DNA from: Flavobacteriales bacterium | GTDB lineage: Bacteria; Bacteroidota; Bacteroidia; Flavobacteriales_E; Vicingaceae | Length of the DNA stretch: 64,000 nucleotides | NCBI GenBank assembly: GCA_026196775.1 | Contig: JAPHUD010000023.1 | Location: 62,001 to 126,000 of the forward strand | Direction: 5' to 3' | In this document: positions 1-9,400 of the stretch, in pieces | Layout: every line of letters begins with the position of its first letter | Position numbering within the stretch: the first letter of the stretch is position 1 | The notes under the pieces: model-generated | Databases searched by the model: none | What the model was told of the DNA's origin: nothing | The model's input: only the letters and a program-made list of their open reading frames with translations | Translations under genes and position numbers: made by a program

Positions 1-723
1 GTATTCTCTTATAGATGGGAAGAATTTGGTGTCTTGTCTTTCTAGCTGTATTCTAAGCATCATAGCAATATCGCACCATTCTAAGGCTTCTTTTAAGTTG
101 GAAATAACCTCTACACCAAGTGAGTTAATGTATTTTGGAATTAGTGTAAGTGGTCCGCAAACTTTTACATTAGCTCCCATTTTTTGTAAGCAAAAGATGT
201 TAGATAATGCCACTCTGGAGTGGGTAATATCTCCAACTATTATAATGTTTTTACCTGTTAAATCTTTGTATTTCTCTCTCATGGAATATCCATCAAGCAG
301 TGCCTGTGTAGGATGTTCGTGAGCACCATCACCTGCATTTATAATTTTTGCATCTACATGTTGAGATAGAAAATAAGCTGCTCCCGGATTAGGATGCCTC
401 ATTACTACCATGTCCACTTTCATAGAGAGGATGTTGTTTACAGTATCTATTAAAGTTTCTCCTTTTGTAACAGACGAACTCGATGATGCAAAGTTGATAA
501 CATCTGCAGAAAGTCTTTTTTCAGCTAGTTCAAAAGAAAGCTTGGTTCTAGTAGAGTTCTCGAAAAATAAATTAGCAATGGTAATGTCTCTTAAAGAAGG
601 AACTTTTTTTATCGGACGATTAATTACTTGTTTAAAATGATCGGCAGTTTCAAAAATTAGGTTAACATCTTCTTTCTGAAGGTATTTTATTCCTAATAAA
701 TGTTTGGTGCTTAGCTTACTCAT
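1..723 (-). CDS. pyrB: Aspartate carbamoyltransferase catalytic chain, C-terminus cut by window edge
   Basis: Condenses carbamoyl phosphate with aspartate in de novo pyrimidine synthesis (cytoplasm). About 241 codons are visible from the ATG at 723; the frame stays open to the left edge, so the last fifth or so is missing. Seen motifs: FFENSTRTKLSFE (residues about 53-65), whose STRT part is the carbamoyl-phosphate site; a Ser/Lys loop SSVTKGET near residue 85, which in this family reaches into the neighbouring active site; and HPTQALLD near 137-144. It lies 71 bp after pyrR on the same strand and is probably cotranscribed with it. The gap holds repeats but no attenuator-like hairpin. Confidence 0.95.
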   Translation of the reverse strand, partial: MSKLSTKHLLGIKYLQKEDVNLIFETADHFKQVINRPIKKVPSLRDITIANLFFENSTRTKLSFELAEKRLSADVINFASSSSSVTKGETLIDTVNNILSMKVDMVVMRHPNPGAAYFLSQHVDAKIINAGDGAHEHPTQALLDGYSMREKYKDLTGKNIIIVGDITHSRVALSNIFCLQKMGANVKVCGPLTLIPKYINSLGVEVISNLKEALEWCDIAMMLRIQLERQDTKFFPSIREY

Positions 724-730
724 TTTAATA

Positions 731-794
731 GTTAATGGTTATTTGTTAATGGTTATTTTAATCTCAAATCTCAAATTTCTAATCTCCAATCACT
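731..794. repeat. Two-copy 14-bp tandem repeat followed by degenerate heptanucleotide array
   Basis: The pyrR-pyrB gap holds GTTAATGGTTATTT twice in tandem (731-744, 745-758). Five 7-bp units follow directly: AATCTCA, AATCTCA, AATTTCT, AATCTCC, AATCACT (760-794). Related heptads occur at 16258-16285 and 24931-24966. Confidence 0.7.
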
Positions 795-1343
795 TTATTC
801 CGGTGTATATAAAATTACTTTATCTTCTTTATCAATATTTTTCCAGTTTACTTTAACTCTTTCTGAAACGATTGAATGTACATTTTTCCCGATATAATCT
901 GCTTGTATAGGCAAATCTCTTTTATATCTTCGGTTTATTAAGACCAGTAACTCAACCGTTTTTGGTCTACCAAAAGCCAACATAGCGTCTAGCCCTGAGC
1001 GTATGGTTCTGCCGGTAAAAAGTACATCATCTATCAGAATAACTTTTTTGTCTTCAATTATAAAATTAATTTCGGTTTTGTTCGGAATAATAGGGGTGTC
1101 TTGTCTTCTAAAATCATCTCTATAGAAAGTAACATCGAGCGAACCGAGTTTAATATCAAGTTGAGTATCAATTTTTATTAACTCTTGATGAATTCTTTCT
1201 GCTAAAAAATAACCTCTGGGTTGAAGCCCTATAATAACAGTGTCTTTAAAGTCACCATAATTTTCAATAAGCTGGTGAGATAATCTTTTGATTGTTAGTT
1301 CAAATTGTTTAGGGTCTAATATGATTCTATCCGAACTCTGCAT
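795..1343 (-). CDS. pyrR: PyrR: pyrimidine operon regulator / uracil phosphoribosyltransferase
   Basis: A 182-residue type I phosphoribosyltransferase. The PRPP-binding motif VILIDDVLFTGRT is intact at about residues 101-113, and the upstream LQPRGYFLAERI segment (40-51) is typical of PyrR. In Bacillus this family binds pyr mRNA leaders and also makes UMP from uracil. Here it is followed by pyrB 71 bp downstream. A -7 box lies so close to the ATG (1351-1358) that the transcript would be nearly leaderless, and I see no antiterminator/terminator pair before pyrR or pyrB. RNA-based control of these two genes is therefore not supported by the sequence. Identity of the family is secure; the regulatory role is inferred. 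Confidence 0.93.
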   Translation of the reverse strand: MQSSDRIILDPKQFELTIKRLSHQLIENYGDFKDTVIIGLQPRGYFLAERIHQELIKIDTQLDIKLGSLDVTFYRDDFRRQDTPIIPNKTEINFIIEDKKVILIDDVLFTGRTIRSGLDAMLAFGRPKTVELLVLINRRYKRDLPIQADYIGKNVHSIVSERVKVNWKNIDKEDKVILYTPE

Positions 1344-1350
1344 GTATTTG

Positions 1351-1358
1351 CAAATATA
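1351..1358 (-). promoter_or_regulatory. Putative -7 box (TATATTTG) of pyrR
   Basis: Minus-strand TATATTTG matches the Bacteroidota -7 consensus TAnnTTTG. Its last base lies 7 nt before the pyrR ATG, so transcription would start at or next to the start codon. No TTG is found at the usual 19-21 bp upstream, so the call is tentative. Confidence 0.4.
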
Positions 1359-1411
1359 GCTACTAAAGTTGTTTGTAGTTGCAATTTATGTTGTATTTTT
1401 TTGATTTATTC

Positions 1412-1449
1412 AAAAAAAAACTGCCTTGACATTCATCAAGGCAGTTTTT
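1412..1449 (-). terminator. Rho-independent terminator after rpsA (possibly bidirectional)
   Basis: Perfect 9-bp arms CTGCCTTGA (1421-1429) and TCAAGGCAG (1436-1444) with a 6-nt loop. On the minus strand it is followed by nine T (complement of 1412-1420). On the plus strand a run of T also follows, so it could work both ways. Confidence 0.85.
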
Positions 1450-1472
1450 GCTATTGTTTTAAAAAAGAAAAA

Positions 1473-3443
1473 TTATTTTTTCTCTTCTTTTTCTAAGTCA
1501 GTTTTTAATTTAGAAAGTGCATCTAAATCACCTAAAGTGGTTTTTTCGATGTTGTCATTTACTTTCTTTACTGCATTGTTAGAAGAAGGTTTTGCTTTTC
1601 CTTTAGCTTTTGGTTTAACTTCATCCTCAGTTTCTTTGAAAGTTTGAGTATGAGATAAAACAATTTTCTTAGCTCCTTTGTTGAATTCAACAATTACAAA
1701 TGATGCTTTTTCATCAGCTGCTAAGAAAGAACCGTCTTCTTTTTCGGCATTTTTCTTAGTAACGATTCCTTCAACACCATATTGAAGAGAAACAATGTAT
1801 AAACCTTTAGGAGTAATTTCTGTAACAGTTCCTTCGTGAGTTGAACCTTCAGTAAATACAGTTTCGAATACATCCCATGGATTTTCTTCTAATTGTTTGT
1901 GTCCTAAGCTTAATCTTCTGTTTTCTCTGTCAATTTCTAAGATAACTACTTCAATTTCGTCACCTAATTTTGTTATTTCAGAAGGATGGTTAATTTTCTT
2001 AGACCAAGATAAGTCTGAGATATGGATTAATCCATCAACACCAGATTCTAACTCAACAAAAACACCAAAGTCAGAAATATTTGAAACTTTTCCTTTGTGT
2101 TTAGATTCTACACTGTATTTAGTTTCGATATCTTCCCAAGGGTCTGAAGTTAATTGTTTAACACCTAGAGACATTTTTCTTTCTTCTCTGTCTAATGTTA
2201 ATACTTGTGCTTCTACTTCTTGACCAACTTTAAAGAATTCTTGAGCTGGTTTTAAGTGGTTGCTCCAAGTAATTTCTGAAACGTGAATTAAACCTTCAAC
2301 ACCAGGAATTACTTCAATAAAAGCACCGTAATCGGCAACAACAACAACTTTTCCTTTAACAGTGTCACCAACAGATAGGTTAGCATCTAACTTATCCCAT
2401 GGGTGTTCGTGTAATTGTTTTACACCAAGAGCGATACGTTTTTTGTCATCATCAAAATCAAGGATAACAACATTTATTTTTTGATCTAGTTCAAGTATTT
2501 CTTCTGGGTGGTTAATTCTTCCCCAAGATAGGTCAGTAATGTGGATTAATCCATCAACACCACCTAAATCAACGAATACACCGTAAGAAGTAATGTTTTT
2601 AACAACACCTTCTAATACTTGTCCTTTCTCTAATTTAGAAATAATTTGAACTTTTTGTTGTTCTAATTCAGCTTCAATTAAAGCTTTGTGAGAAACTACA
2701 ATGTTTTTAAATTCTTTGTTGATTTTAACAACTTTGAATTCCATGATTTTATCAACGTAAATATCGTAATCTCTAACTGGTTTAACATCAATTTGAGAGC
2801 CTGGTAAGAATGCTTCAATACCAAATACATCAACGATAAGACCACCTTTAGTTCTGCATTTAACATAACCTTTCACGATTTCTTGAGTTTCAAGCACTTC
2901 GTTAACTCTATCCCAAGCTTTAAGCGCTCTAGCTCTGCTATGAGAAAGAATAAGTTGTCCGTTTCTGTCTTCTTGATTAACAACGAATACTTCAACTTTG
3001 TCGCCTTCTTTCAAATCAGGGTTGTATCTAAATTCAGAAATAGAAATAACTCCTTCAGATTTAAAACCAATGTTTACAACAACATCTCTGTTTGTTTTAG
3101 CAACGATAGTACCTTCAATAACTTCTTCGTTTCCGATAGTTTTTAAAGTTTCATCATACAAAGCTTCTAACTCTTCTTTTTCTTTTTTAGAGTAAGTTTC
3201 TTCGTATTTACCAATTCTGTCCCAATCGAAATCAGCCAAGGGCTTAACTTCTTCTTTTTTCTTAGCAACAGGAGTGGCTTTTTTTACTGGTTCTTTTGCA
3301 GGAGTTTCTGCTTTTTCTTCAACTGCTTTTTCGGCTTTAGCTTCCGTTTTTTCTTTGGTTTCAGCAGTTTTTTTTGTAGTAGTTTTTTTAGCAACTACTT
3401 TTTTTTCTTTGCCTTCTTCGGCAGACTTCTTTTTATCAGTCAT
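1473..3443 (-). CDS. rpsA: 30S ribosomal protein S1
   Basis: 656 residues with six S1 (OB-fold) RNA-binding repeats after a Lys/Ala/Glu/Thr-rich tail of about 75 residues. The repeats are easily followed by their signatures: VVVNIGFKSEGVISISEF, GLIVDVFGIEAFLPGSQ, SYGVFVDLGGVDGLIHITDL, DYGAFIEVIPGVEGLIHVSE, DFGVFVELESGVDGLIHISD, and a diverged last copy with YGVEGIVTKKNAE. A Lys/Asn-rich linker and an acidic end follow. I chose the ATG at 3443 (MTDKKK); an ATG seven codons upstream (3464) is in frame and cannot be excluded. No Shine-Dalgarno sequence is visible; only an A-rich stretch precedes the start, as is usual for this phylum. Confidence 0.95.
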   Translation of the reverse strand: MTDKKKSAEEGKEKKVVAKKTTTKKTAETKEKTEAKAEKAVEEKAETPAKEPVKKATPVAKKKEEVKPLADFDWDRIGKYEETYSKKEKEELEALYDETLKTIGNEEVIEGTIVAKTNRDVVVNIGFKSEGVISISEFRYNPDLKEGDKVEVFVVNQEDRNGQLILSHSRARALKAWDRVNEVLETQEIVKGYVKCRTKGGLIVDVFGIEAFLPGSQIDVKPVRDYDIYVDKIMEFKVVKINKEFKNIVVSHKALIEAELEQQKVQIISKLEKGQVLEGVVKNITSYGVFVDLGGVDGLIHITDLSWGRINHPEEILELDQKINVVILDFDDDKKRIALGVKQLHEHPWDKLDANLSVGDTVKGKVVVVADYGAFIEVIPGVEGLIHVSEITWSNHLKPAQEFFKVGQEVEAQVLTLDREERKMSLGVKQLTSDPWEDIETKYSVESKHKGKVSNISDFGVFVELESGVDGLIHISDLSWSKKINHPSEITKLGDEIEVVILEIDRENRRLSLGHKQLEENPWDVFETVFTEGSTHEGTVTEITPKGLYIVSLQYGVEGIVTKKNAEKEDGSFLAADEKASFVIVEFNKGAKKIVLSHTQTFKETEDEVKPKAKGKAKPSSNNAVKKVNDNIEKTTLGDLDALSKLKTDLEKEEKK

Positions 3444-3516
3444 TTTATTTAATTTGTATCTCATTCTTCACAGCACCAATGAGAGAGGGTTTGTTTAAGA
3501 CCATGTGCTGAAAATG

Positions 3517-3540
3517 GCCGTCCTTTTTTTAAAGGACGGC
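3517..3540. repeat. Perfect 10-bp inverted repeat at the predicted rpsA transcription start
   Basis: GCCGTCCTTT (3517-3526) and AAAGGACGGC (3531-3540) are perfect inverted arms with a 4-nt spacer. No T tract follows on either strand, so it is not an ordinary terminator. It abuts the predicted -7 box, so the rpsA start site would fall inside the palindrome. Confidence 0.6.
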
Positions 3541-3571
3541 AAAAGTAGGTTTTATTCTTTAAACATCAAAA
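3540..3571 (-). promoter_or_regulatory. Predicted rpsA promoter (TTG-N19-TACTTTTG)
   Basis: Minus strand: TTTTG, 19 bp, then TACTTTTG (complement of 3540-3547). This matches the Bacteroidota pattern TTG-N19-TAnnTTTG. The leader to the 3443 start would be about 90 nt. Confidence 0.55.
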
Positions 3572-3691
3572 TACTGTAAATACTTTTTTAATAATCAAAA
3601 GTTTACACTAGGCTTTACTTATTGCAAAATAGATATTGACTTAAAGAGTATTTAAATAACTAGGGTTAGTTGCCTCATTTTAGTAAGTTAT

Positions 3692-3713
3692 ATTACTTTA
3701 TGATTAAAGTAAT
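3692..3713 (-). terminator. AT-rich hairpin just after nhaD
   Basis: Perfect arms ATTACTTTA (3692-3700) and TAAAGTAAT (3705-3713) with a TGAT loop lie 3 bp beyond the nhaD stop. There is no following T run on the minus strand, so this may stabilise the mRNA end rather than terminate. Confidence 0.35.
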
Positions 3714-3716
3714 AAT

Positions 3717-5072
3717 TTAACTATGAAAGAAAAACATAAAAGCATATCCAGCCACATATCCAATTAAGGCTAGCCAAGCAATGTTTTTTAAGTACCAAAA
3801 GAATGAGATTTTCTCCATGCCCATAGCTACAACACCAGCTGCCGATCCTATAATTAACATACTTCCTCCTGTTCCTGCTGCATAAGCTATAAAATGCCAA
3901 ACATGGTCATCTATTGGGAAAACACTCATGTCATACATACCCATACTTGCTGCAACTAGTGGGACATTGTCTATAACTGCAGAACCTGCTCCTAGTAATA
4001 AAATGAATAATTCATTAGACATTACTTGTTGTACTTCTTGACCGAAGCTGAAGATTAACCCTAAAGATTCTAACGCTGCAACTGTCATTAAAATACCTAA
4101 AAAGAATAGGATAGAAGGCATTTCAATTTTTGATAGTGCTCTAAATGTAGGGCTATTATGGTGTCCTGCATCTTCTCCATGCTGCATTTGGTTTAAGCTG
4201 AATTTTTTGTTGGTGATAAATTCGGCTACTAATGCTACTATTGAAAGGGAAAACATCATACCAACATAAGGAGGTAAGTGGGTTACTGTTTTAAAGATAG
4301 GAACGAAAACAATTAATGCTAAGCCTAAATACAGCATCAGTTTTCCTGTTTTTGTTGCTTTTTCGGTATCATCACTACTTTCAAACGTTCCTTTAAATGC
4401 AGGTAAAAAGCTACCTATTAATACAGGAATTACCATACATATTAATGAAGGAATAATTAAATACTCTACCAATTTTTCAGCGGTTACTTTTTTACCCATC
4501 CATAGCATAGTAGTGGTAACATCTCCAATTGGAGACCATGCTCCACCAGCATTGGCAGCTATAATAATTAATCCGGCATACCAAACTCTGTCTTTTGCAT
4601 CAGGTAATAATTTTCTTAAAATGGTAATTAAAACTATGGTGGCAGTAAGGTTGTCAATAATTGCTGATAAAACAAATCCTAAAATAGCGACTATCCAAAG
4701 TAAGGTTCTTTTTTTGTTGGTTTTAATAAAACCTTTTATAGTGGCAAAGCCATTAAAATGGTCAATGATTTCAACAATAGTCATTGCTCCAATTAGGAAA
4801 ATTAATATCTCACAAGTTTTTCCAAAATGGTGGAGCAGTGTAGCTTCTAATAAGTGGTGTTTTTCCTCTGGTAAAAAATCGGCAAAACCTTCTATTAACT
4901 TACTTGCATGAGAATCGAACCAACCTGTAAAATCTTGCAATCCGAATGCAACCCCTGTCCATGCAAGTGCCATCATGGCAAGGGCAGGGACTAATTTATC
5001 AATTTTCAAGCTATGTTCAAGCGTAATTGCTAAATAACCTAAAACGAAAACTACTACTATAAAAACTTCCAT
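3717..5072 (-). CDS. nhaD: Na+/H+ antiporter NhaD
   Basis: A 451-residue inner-membrane protein with about 12 hydrophobic spans, of the ion-transporter superfamily that includes ArsB and NhaD. Two diagnostic segments are present: AGGAWSPIGDVTTTMLW around residue 175 and GAGSAVIDNVPLVAASMGMY around 365. Family members exchange external H+ for internal Na+ or Li+ at alkaline pH. It has its own predicted promoter (TTG-N19-TAGATTTG, 5101-5130) and appears to be a single-gene transcript between rpsA and the dehydrogenase gene. A salt-tolerant or marine lifestyle fits but is inference. Confidence 0.92.
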   Translation of the reverse strand: MEVFIVVVFVLGYLAITLEHSLKIDKLVPALAMMALAWTGVAFGLQDFTGWFDSHASKLIEGFADFLPEEKHHLLEATLLHHFGKTCEILIFLIGAMTIVEIIDHFNGFATIKGFIKTNKKRTLLWIVAILGFVLSAIIDNLTATIVLITILRKLLPDAKDRVWYAGLIIIAANAGGAWSPIGDVTTTMLWMGKKVTAEKLVEYLIIPSLICMVIPVLIGSFLPAFKGTFESSDDTEKATKTGKLMLYLGLALIVFVPIFKTVTHLPPYVGMMFSLSIVALVAEFITNKKFSLNQMQHGEDAGHHNSPTFRALSKIEMPSILFFLGILMTVAALESLGLIFSFGQEVQQVMSNELFILLLGAGSAVIDNVPLVAASMGMYDMSVFPIDDHVWHFIAYAAGTGGSMLIIGSAAGVVAMGMEKISFFWYLKNIAWLALIGYVAGYAFMFFFHS

Positions 5073-5100
5073 TGTTTATGTTTTTAGAAAAATTTGGAGA

Positions 5101-5130
5101 CAAATCTACAATAATATTATTTGCAAACAA
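5101..5130 (-). promoter_or_regulatory. Predicted nhaD promoter (TTG-N19-TAGATTTG)
   Basis: On the minus strand a TTG is followed by exactly 19 bp and TAGATTTG (complement of 5101-5108), the Bacteroidota -33/-7 pattern. The -7 box ends 28 nt before the nhaD ATG. Confidence 0.6.
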
Positions 5131-5136
5131 TAATTT

Positions 5137-6396
5137 TTAAACTAATTGTTTTAAGGCTAAACCAAAGGCGGTTTTAGCAATTTTAGTTTTAGATTTATTC
5201 TCAGTGGCAGTGTTTTCAATAGCCTTTCTTATTGTTTCTGAAGTGTCTAAGAAAATAGCTTCGTCTTCCAATTGGTCTAAATCGTTGCTCATTAAGTAAG
5301 CAAAAACTCTTGCCATCCCACAGTTAGCAATAAAATCTGGAATTATACTAATATGATTATCTGCATAATCTGCAATGGAACCAAAAAATATTTCAGGGTC
5401 TGCAAAAGGAACATTAGCACCACAAGAAACTACTTCCATTCCTTTGGATATCATTCGTTCAACTTGGTTTTGGGTAATTAATCTTGATGCAGCACAAGGC
5501 AAAAATACTTCAGCATCTAAATCCCAAATTTTATCATTTACTTCATCAAAAGAAAGCATGTTGGGAGCATTTAATTTATTACCCAATTTGGTTAAGAATA
5601 ATTCTTTAATTTCGGCTAAAGAAAATCCTTCAGCGTTGATTAGTCCTCCAACACTATCAATAATTCCAACAATTTTAGCCCCTTCTTGGGCTAAATAATA
5701 CGCTCCTGCTGAACCTACATTTCCCCATCCTTGAACGATTACCCTTTTATCTTTTAAGTTGCCTCCATAAATACTATAAAAATGTTTTACAGATTCTGCC
5801 ACACCATAACCGGTAATCATATCTGCTATTACGTATTTTCTTTCAACACTTGGTGTATATTTAGGATCTTCAATAACTTTTAAAACGCCTTGTCTTAACT
5901 GACCAATTCTATTTATTTTTTGTGCTTCACGAGGTTGGAAATGTCCGTTAAAAACACCTTCTTGCGGATGCCAAACGCCACAGTCTTCAGTAATTGGGAT
6001 AACTTCATGAATTTCGTCTACATTTAAATCGCCACCAGTACCATAATAATGCTTTAGTAATGGAGTTACCGCTGCATACCACCTTCTTAAAACACCCTCT
6101 TTTCTTGGGTCGTTAGGATCGAAATTAATTCCTGATTTTGCTCCACCAATCGGAGGCCCTGCAACAGTAAATTTTACTTCCATGGTTTTAGCTAAAGAAG
6201 TTACTTCATGTTTGTCTAAGCCTACTCTCATTCTTGTTCCGCCACCGGCAGCACCACCCCTAAGAGAATTGATTACTACCCAACCTTGTGCTTCGGTCTC
6301 AGCATCGTTCCATTCAAAAACTATTTCTGGTTGTTTATTTTCGAATTTGTTAAGTAACTCCTTCATTTGTTCAGCTTCTATTATTGTTGCACTCAT
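5137..6396 (-). CDS. Glu/Leu/Phe/Val-type amino-acid dehydrogenase (probably glutamate dehydrogenase)
   Basis: 419 residues. The N-terminal dimerisation/catalytic domain has GGAAGGGTRMR (about 47-57), the substrate-binding lysine in MEVKFTVAGPP (K75) and the catalytic lysine in GGAKSGI (K87). The C-terminal Rossmann domain carries VQGWGNVGSAGAYYLAQEG. The family deaminates an L-amino acid to its 2-oxo acid with NAD(P)+. Length and motifs fit glutamate dehydrogenase, but leucine or valine specificity cannot be excluded from sequence alone. It sits 11 bp after the ccsBA stop, so it may be read through from that gene. Confidence 0.85.
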   Translation of the reverse strand: MSATIIEAEQMKELLNKFENKQPEIVFEWNDAETEAQGWVVINSLRGGAAGGGTRMRVGLDKHEVTSLAKTMEVKFTVAGPPIGGAKSGINFDPNDPRKEGVLRRWYAAVTPLLKHYYGTGGDLNVDEIHEVIPITEDCGVWHPQEGVFNGHFQPREAQKINRIGQLRQGVLKVIEDPKYTPSVERKYVIADMITGYGVAESVKHFYSIYGGNLKDKRVIVQGWGNVGSAGAYYLAQEGAKIVGIIDSVGGLINAEGFSLAEIKELFLTKLGNKLNAPNMLSFDEVNDKIWDLDAEVFLPCAASRLITQNQVERMISKGMEVVSCGANVPFADPEIFFGSIADYADNHISIIPDFIANCGMARVFAYLMSNDLDQLEDEAIFLDTSETIRKAIENTATENKSKTKIAKTAFGLALKQLV

Positions 6397-6407
6397 AGTA
6401 TTAGTAT

Positions 6408-9400
6408 TTATATTTTTTTAATTTTATTATGTCTGTTTTTAAAATAGGCTGCTATTGCTGTAGTTACAACAATTACAATTAAATATTTAAGTGAAGTTGG
6501 GAAAGGCATACTGTCTCCCGCAGCGTAAGAGTGTAAGCCTGATAAATAATAATTTACCCCAAAATAAGTCATTATTACTACTCCAATTCCTAATACTGCG
6601 AGTAAATTAAATAAATATTTTCCATTTGCTCCGGGAATAAGTCGTAAATGTAGTAACATGGCATAATACATTACAATTACCAACGCCCATGTTTCTTTAG
6701 GGTCCCATCCCCAATATCTTCCCCAGCTCTCATTTGCCCAAATTCCACCTAAGAAAGTTCCTATGGCAGCCATAAAAACACCTACGATTAAGGTCATTTC
6801 TATGGTATAGGTAATTTGTTTGATGGTGTTATCAATTCTATTTTTGTTGTTATTGGTTTTAAATATCATCAACAATAAGTTAAGGAAGCCAAGCAATGCT
6901 CCTAAGGCTAAAAATCCGTAGCTGCCCGTCATTATAGCAACGTGAATCATTAACCAATACGATTTTAAAACAGGAACTAAAGGTGTGATTTCCGGGTCGA
7001 GCCAGTTGAGGTTGGCAACAAATAAGATGACAAATGCTAATACTGCTGTTGATGCCAAAGACATTTTATTGGCTTTTGAGAAAATAAATCCTGCTAATAG
7101 TGTTGCCCAAGCTATAAAAATCATAGACTCATAGCCGTTACTCCAAGGAGCATGTCCAGAAATATACCAACGAGCAGCCAATCCGCCTGTATGAGCTATA
7201 AAGTGAACGAACAGAATAATACTTAGTGCATTTATGGCTGTAGTTTTCCATTTTTTAGGATTAAAAATATCCATAAAAAGGAAGATGAGCATTAAAATGC
7301 CAATGATAGCGTAATGTTTAAATAATAGGTTAAATATATTGATTTTGTTGTAAGCTACTTCTACATTTATTTCTGTTTCACTTGGGTAAACAGAAGCTCC
7401 AAATTTCTTTTGATAATCATCCAAATATTTTAAAGTGCTATCGGCAATTTGCCAATCGTTTTCATCTAAAGATTGATGAATAGCATTAAAATAAAGAGGT
7501 AAAAACGATTTTACAAAAATAGAATCGTGTGTTTCAAATTTTTTGTAATCTAAAAAGCTATACCAAGTGTCGTTAGGATCTTTGTGTTTAGGGAAAAGTC
7601 GTAACAAACTTCCCTCATAAACCATGTAGCAAATGTTTATTCTTTCATCTACTTTAATTACCTCATCGTCATATTTAGAACGTTCACCCGGTTTTTTTCT
7701 GGTAGCTTCTTTTACTTGTTCGCTTAATACATAATTAAAATCATGGTCAAAAAAATCGAAGAAAGTAGCGTAGTTGTTTTTGGCATTTAACTCTTTTTGG
7801 AGTTGCTCTATGTTTCTGTTGATGTAAATCATAGGTTGCTCTTGCCAATGTCTCGGATTATAAAGCATTCCTAAAAGCACTTGTTCGGGAGTTTGTCCGT
7901 TAAGTTTATCTTTACGAGCAACTTTTCTTAATACTTCAGAAGCCCAAGTATTAATTGGTTTTAGCCTTCCATCAGGAGATTGAATGATGATTTTTCCGAA
8001 TTTTTTGGCATGTGAAGCGTCCATTACTGTTTCTTCGCTATGTTGGTGACTGTCGTGGTTGTGTTGTGCTTTAAGTGCTGTGTTTGGAATAGATAAAAAT
8101 GCTGCAATTAATAATAGGTTAGCAACTCGTTGTTTTTTCAGTTTATCAATGCTTTTTCTTAAGGTTAAGAATCTTGATTTTTTGCTGAATAAGGTTAAAA
8201 TCATTCCTAAAAATAAAAAGAAGTAACCAATATAAGTAACTGTTGTTCCCCAAAAATCATGGTTGACAGAAAGTACCGTTCCTAACTCATCATTATCATA
8301 AGAAGATTGGAAAAAACGATAACCATCATAATCTAATACATTGTTCATGTAAATTCGTTGGGTATGCTCAAAACCTTCATTACGTTCATCATAAAGTGTT
8401 ACGTTACTTTCGTAAGAAGAAGGGCTGTTAGAGCCAGGATATCTTTCTAAGGTAAAGTCGTTTAATTTAATTTTAAATGGCGTATAAAAATGCTTGGAAC
8501 CATAAGCAAGTGAAAAATTTAAGCCATTTAGTTGGAAAATAGTTTTTGGAGAAACATAACCTCTACCACCAAAAAGTGTAACTTCTCTTGAGTTGTTACC
8601 GGAAATTACATCAACAACTAAAGCGTCTTCTCCATTTTTATTGTTTTTATCAGTACTAATTTTTTCAATTTTACTGTTTTGATGTGTTTCTTTAAAAACT
8701 AGCTGAACATTGTTAACAGTATATAATTTTCGTTGAGTGAAAAAGTGTGTTTCATTAGCGTCTAACATTCCTGTAGTTTGGTCATCCATGCTTAAGTAGG
8801 TAATATCGTAAGGAGATTTAATGGTTATTCCACTATCGGTATCATTAATCTGAATGGTTTCATCAAATTTATTATGATTGTAGGAAACAGGTATTCCACC
8901 AAAATAAACAATTTTTCCATTTTCTACATATTGCGAAACTCTTCCACTCTGTCCTGTGGTAACTATCTCCAATATGGTTTTGCCATTTTCGGTAGGAATA
9001 ACCGTATCAATAGAATTGGGGATATAATCTTTGTATTTTACTTCTATTTCTTTTCCTTCAAAGGTAAAACTGTGCGAAAACTTTTCATTGTACCTGGGGT
9101 TTAAGAAAAGTAATTTATCAAAAGTATATTGCATTTTTTCGTCATCTACTTTAAATTGAAAATAAGTATCTGCTGAAACTATTTTGTCGCTCATTTCACC
9201 TTCTCTAATGTGCATGCTTCCTTCATAACTAATGTAGCGAGTAATTCCTGCTCCAATAATTACAATAATAAAAGCCAAGTGAAACATTAAAATGGCTAAT
9301 TTTTCCTTTCTATAAAGTTTGTATTTAAAAATGTTGCCTGAGAAGTTAATGGCCATTAAAACCATTAATATCTCAAACCATTTAGTATTAAAAATAATGG

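Noticed and set aside
26-640. Two plus-strand ORFs opposite pyrB
   Set aside because: The minus strand encodes a clear PyrB with its motifs in order; these are antisense shadows.
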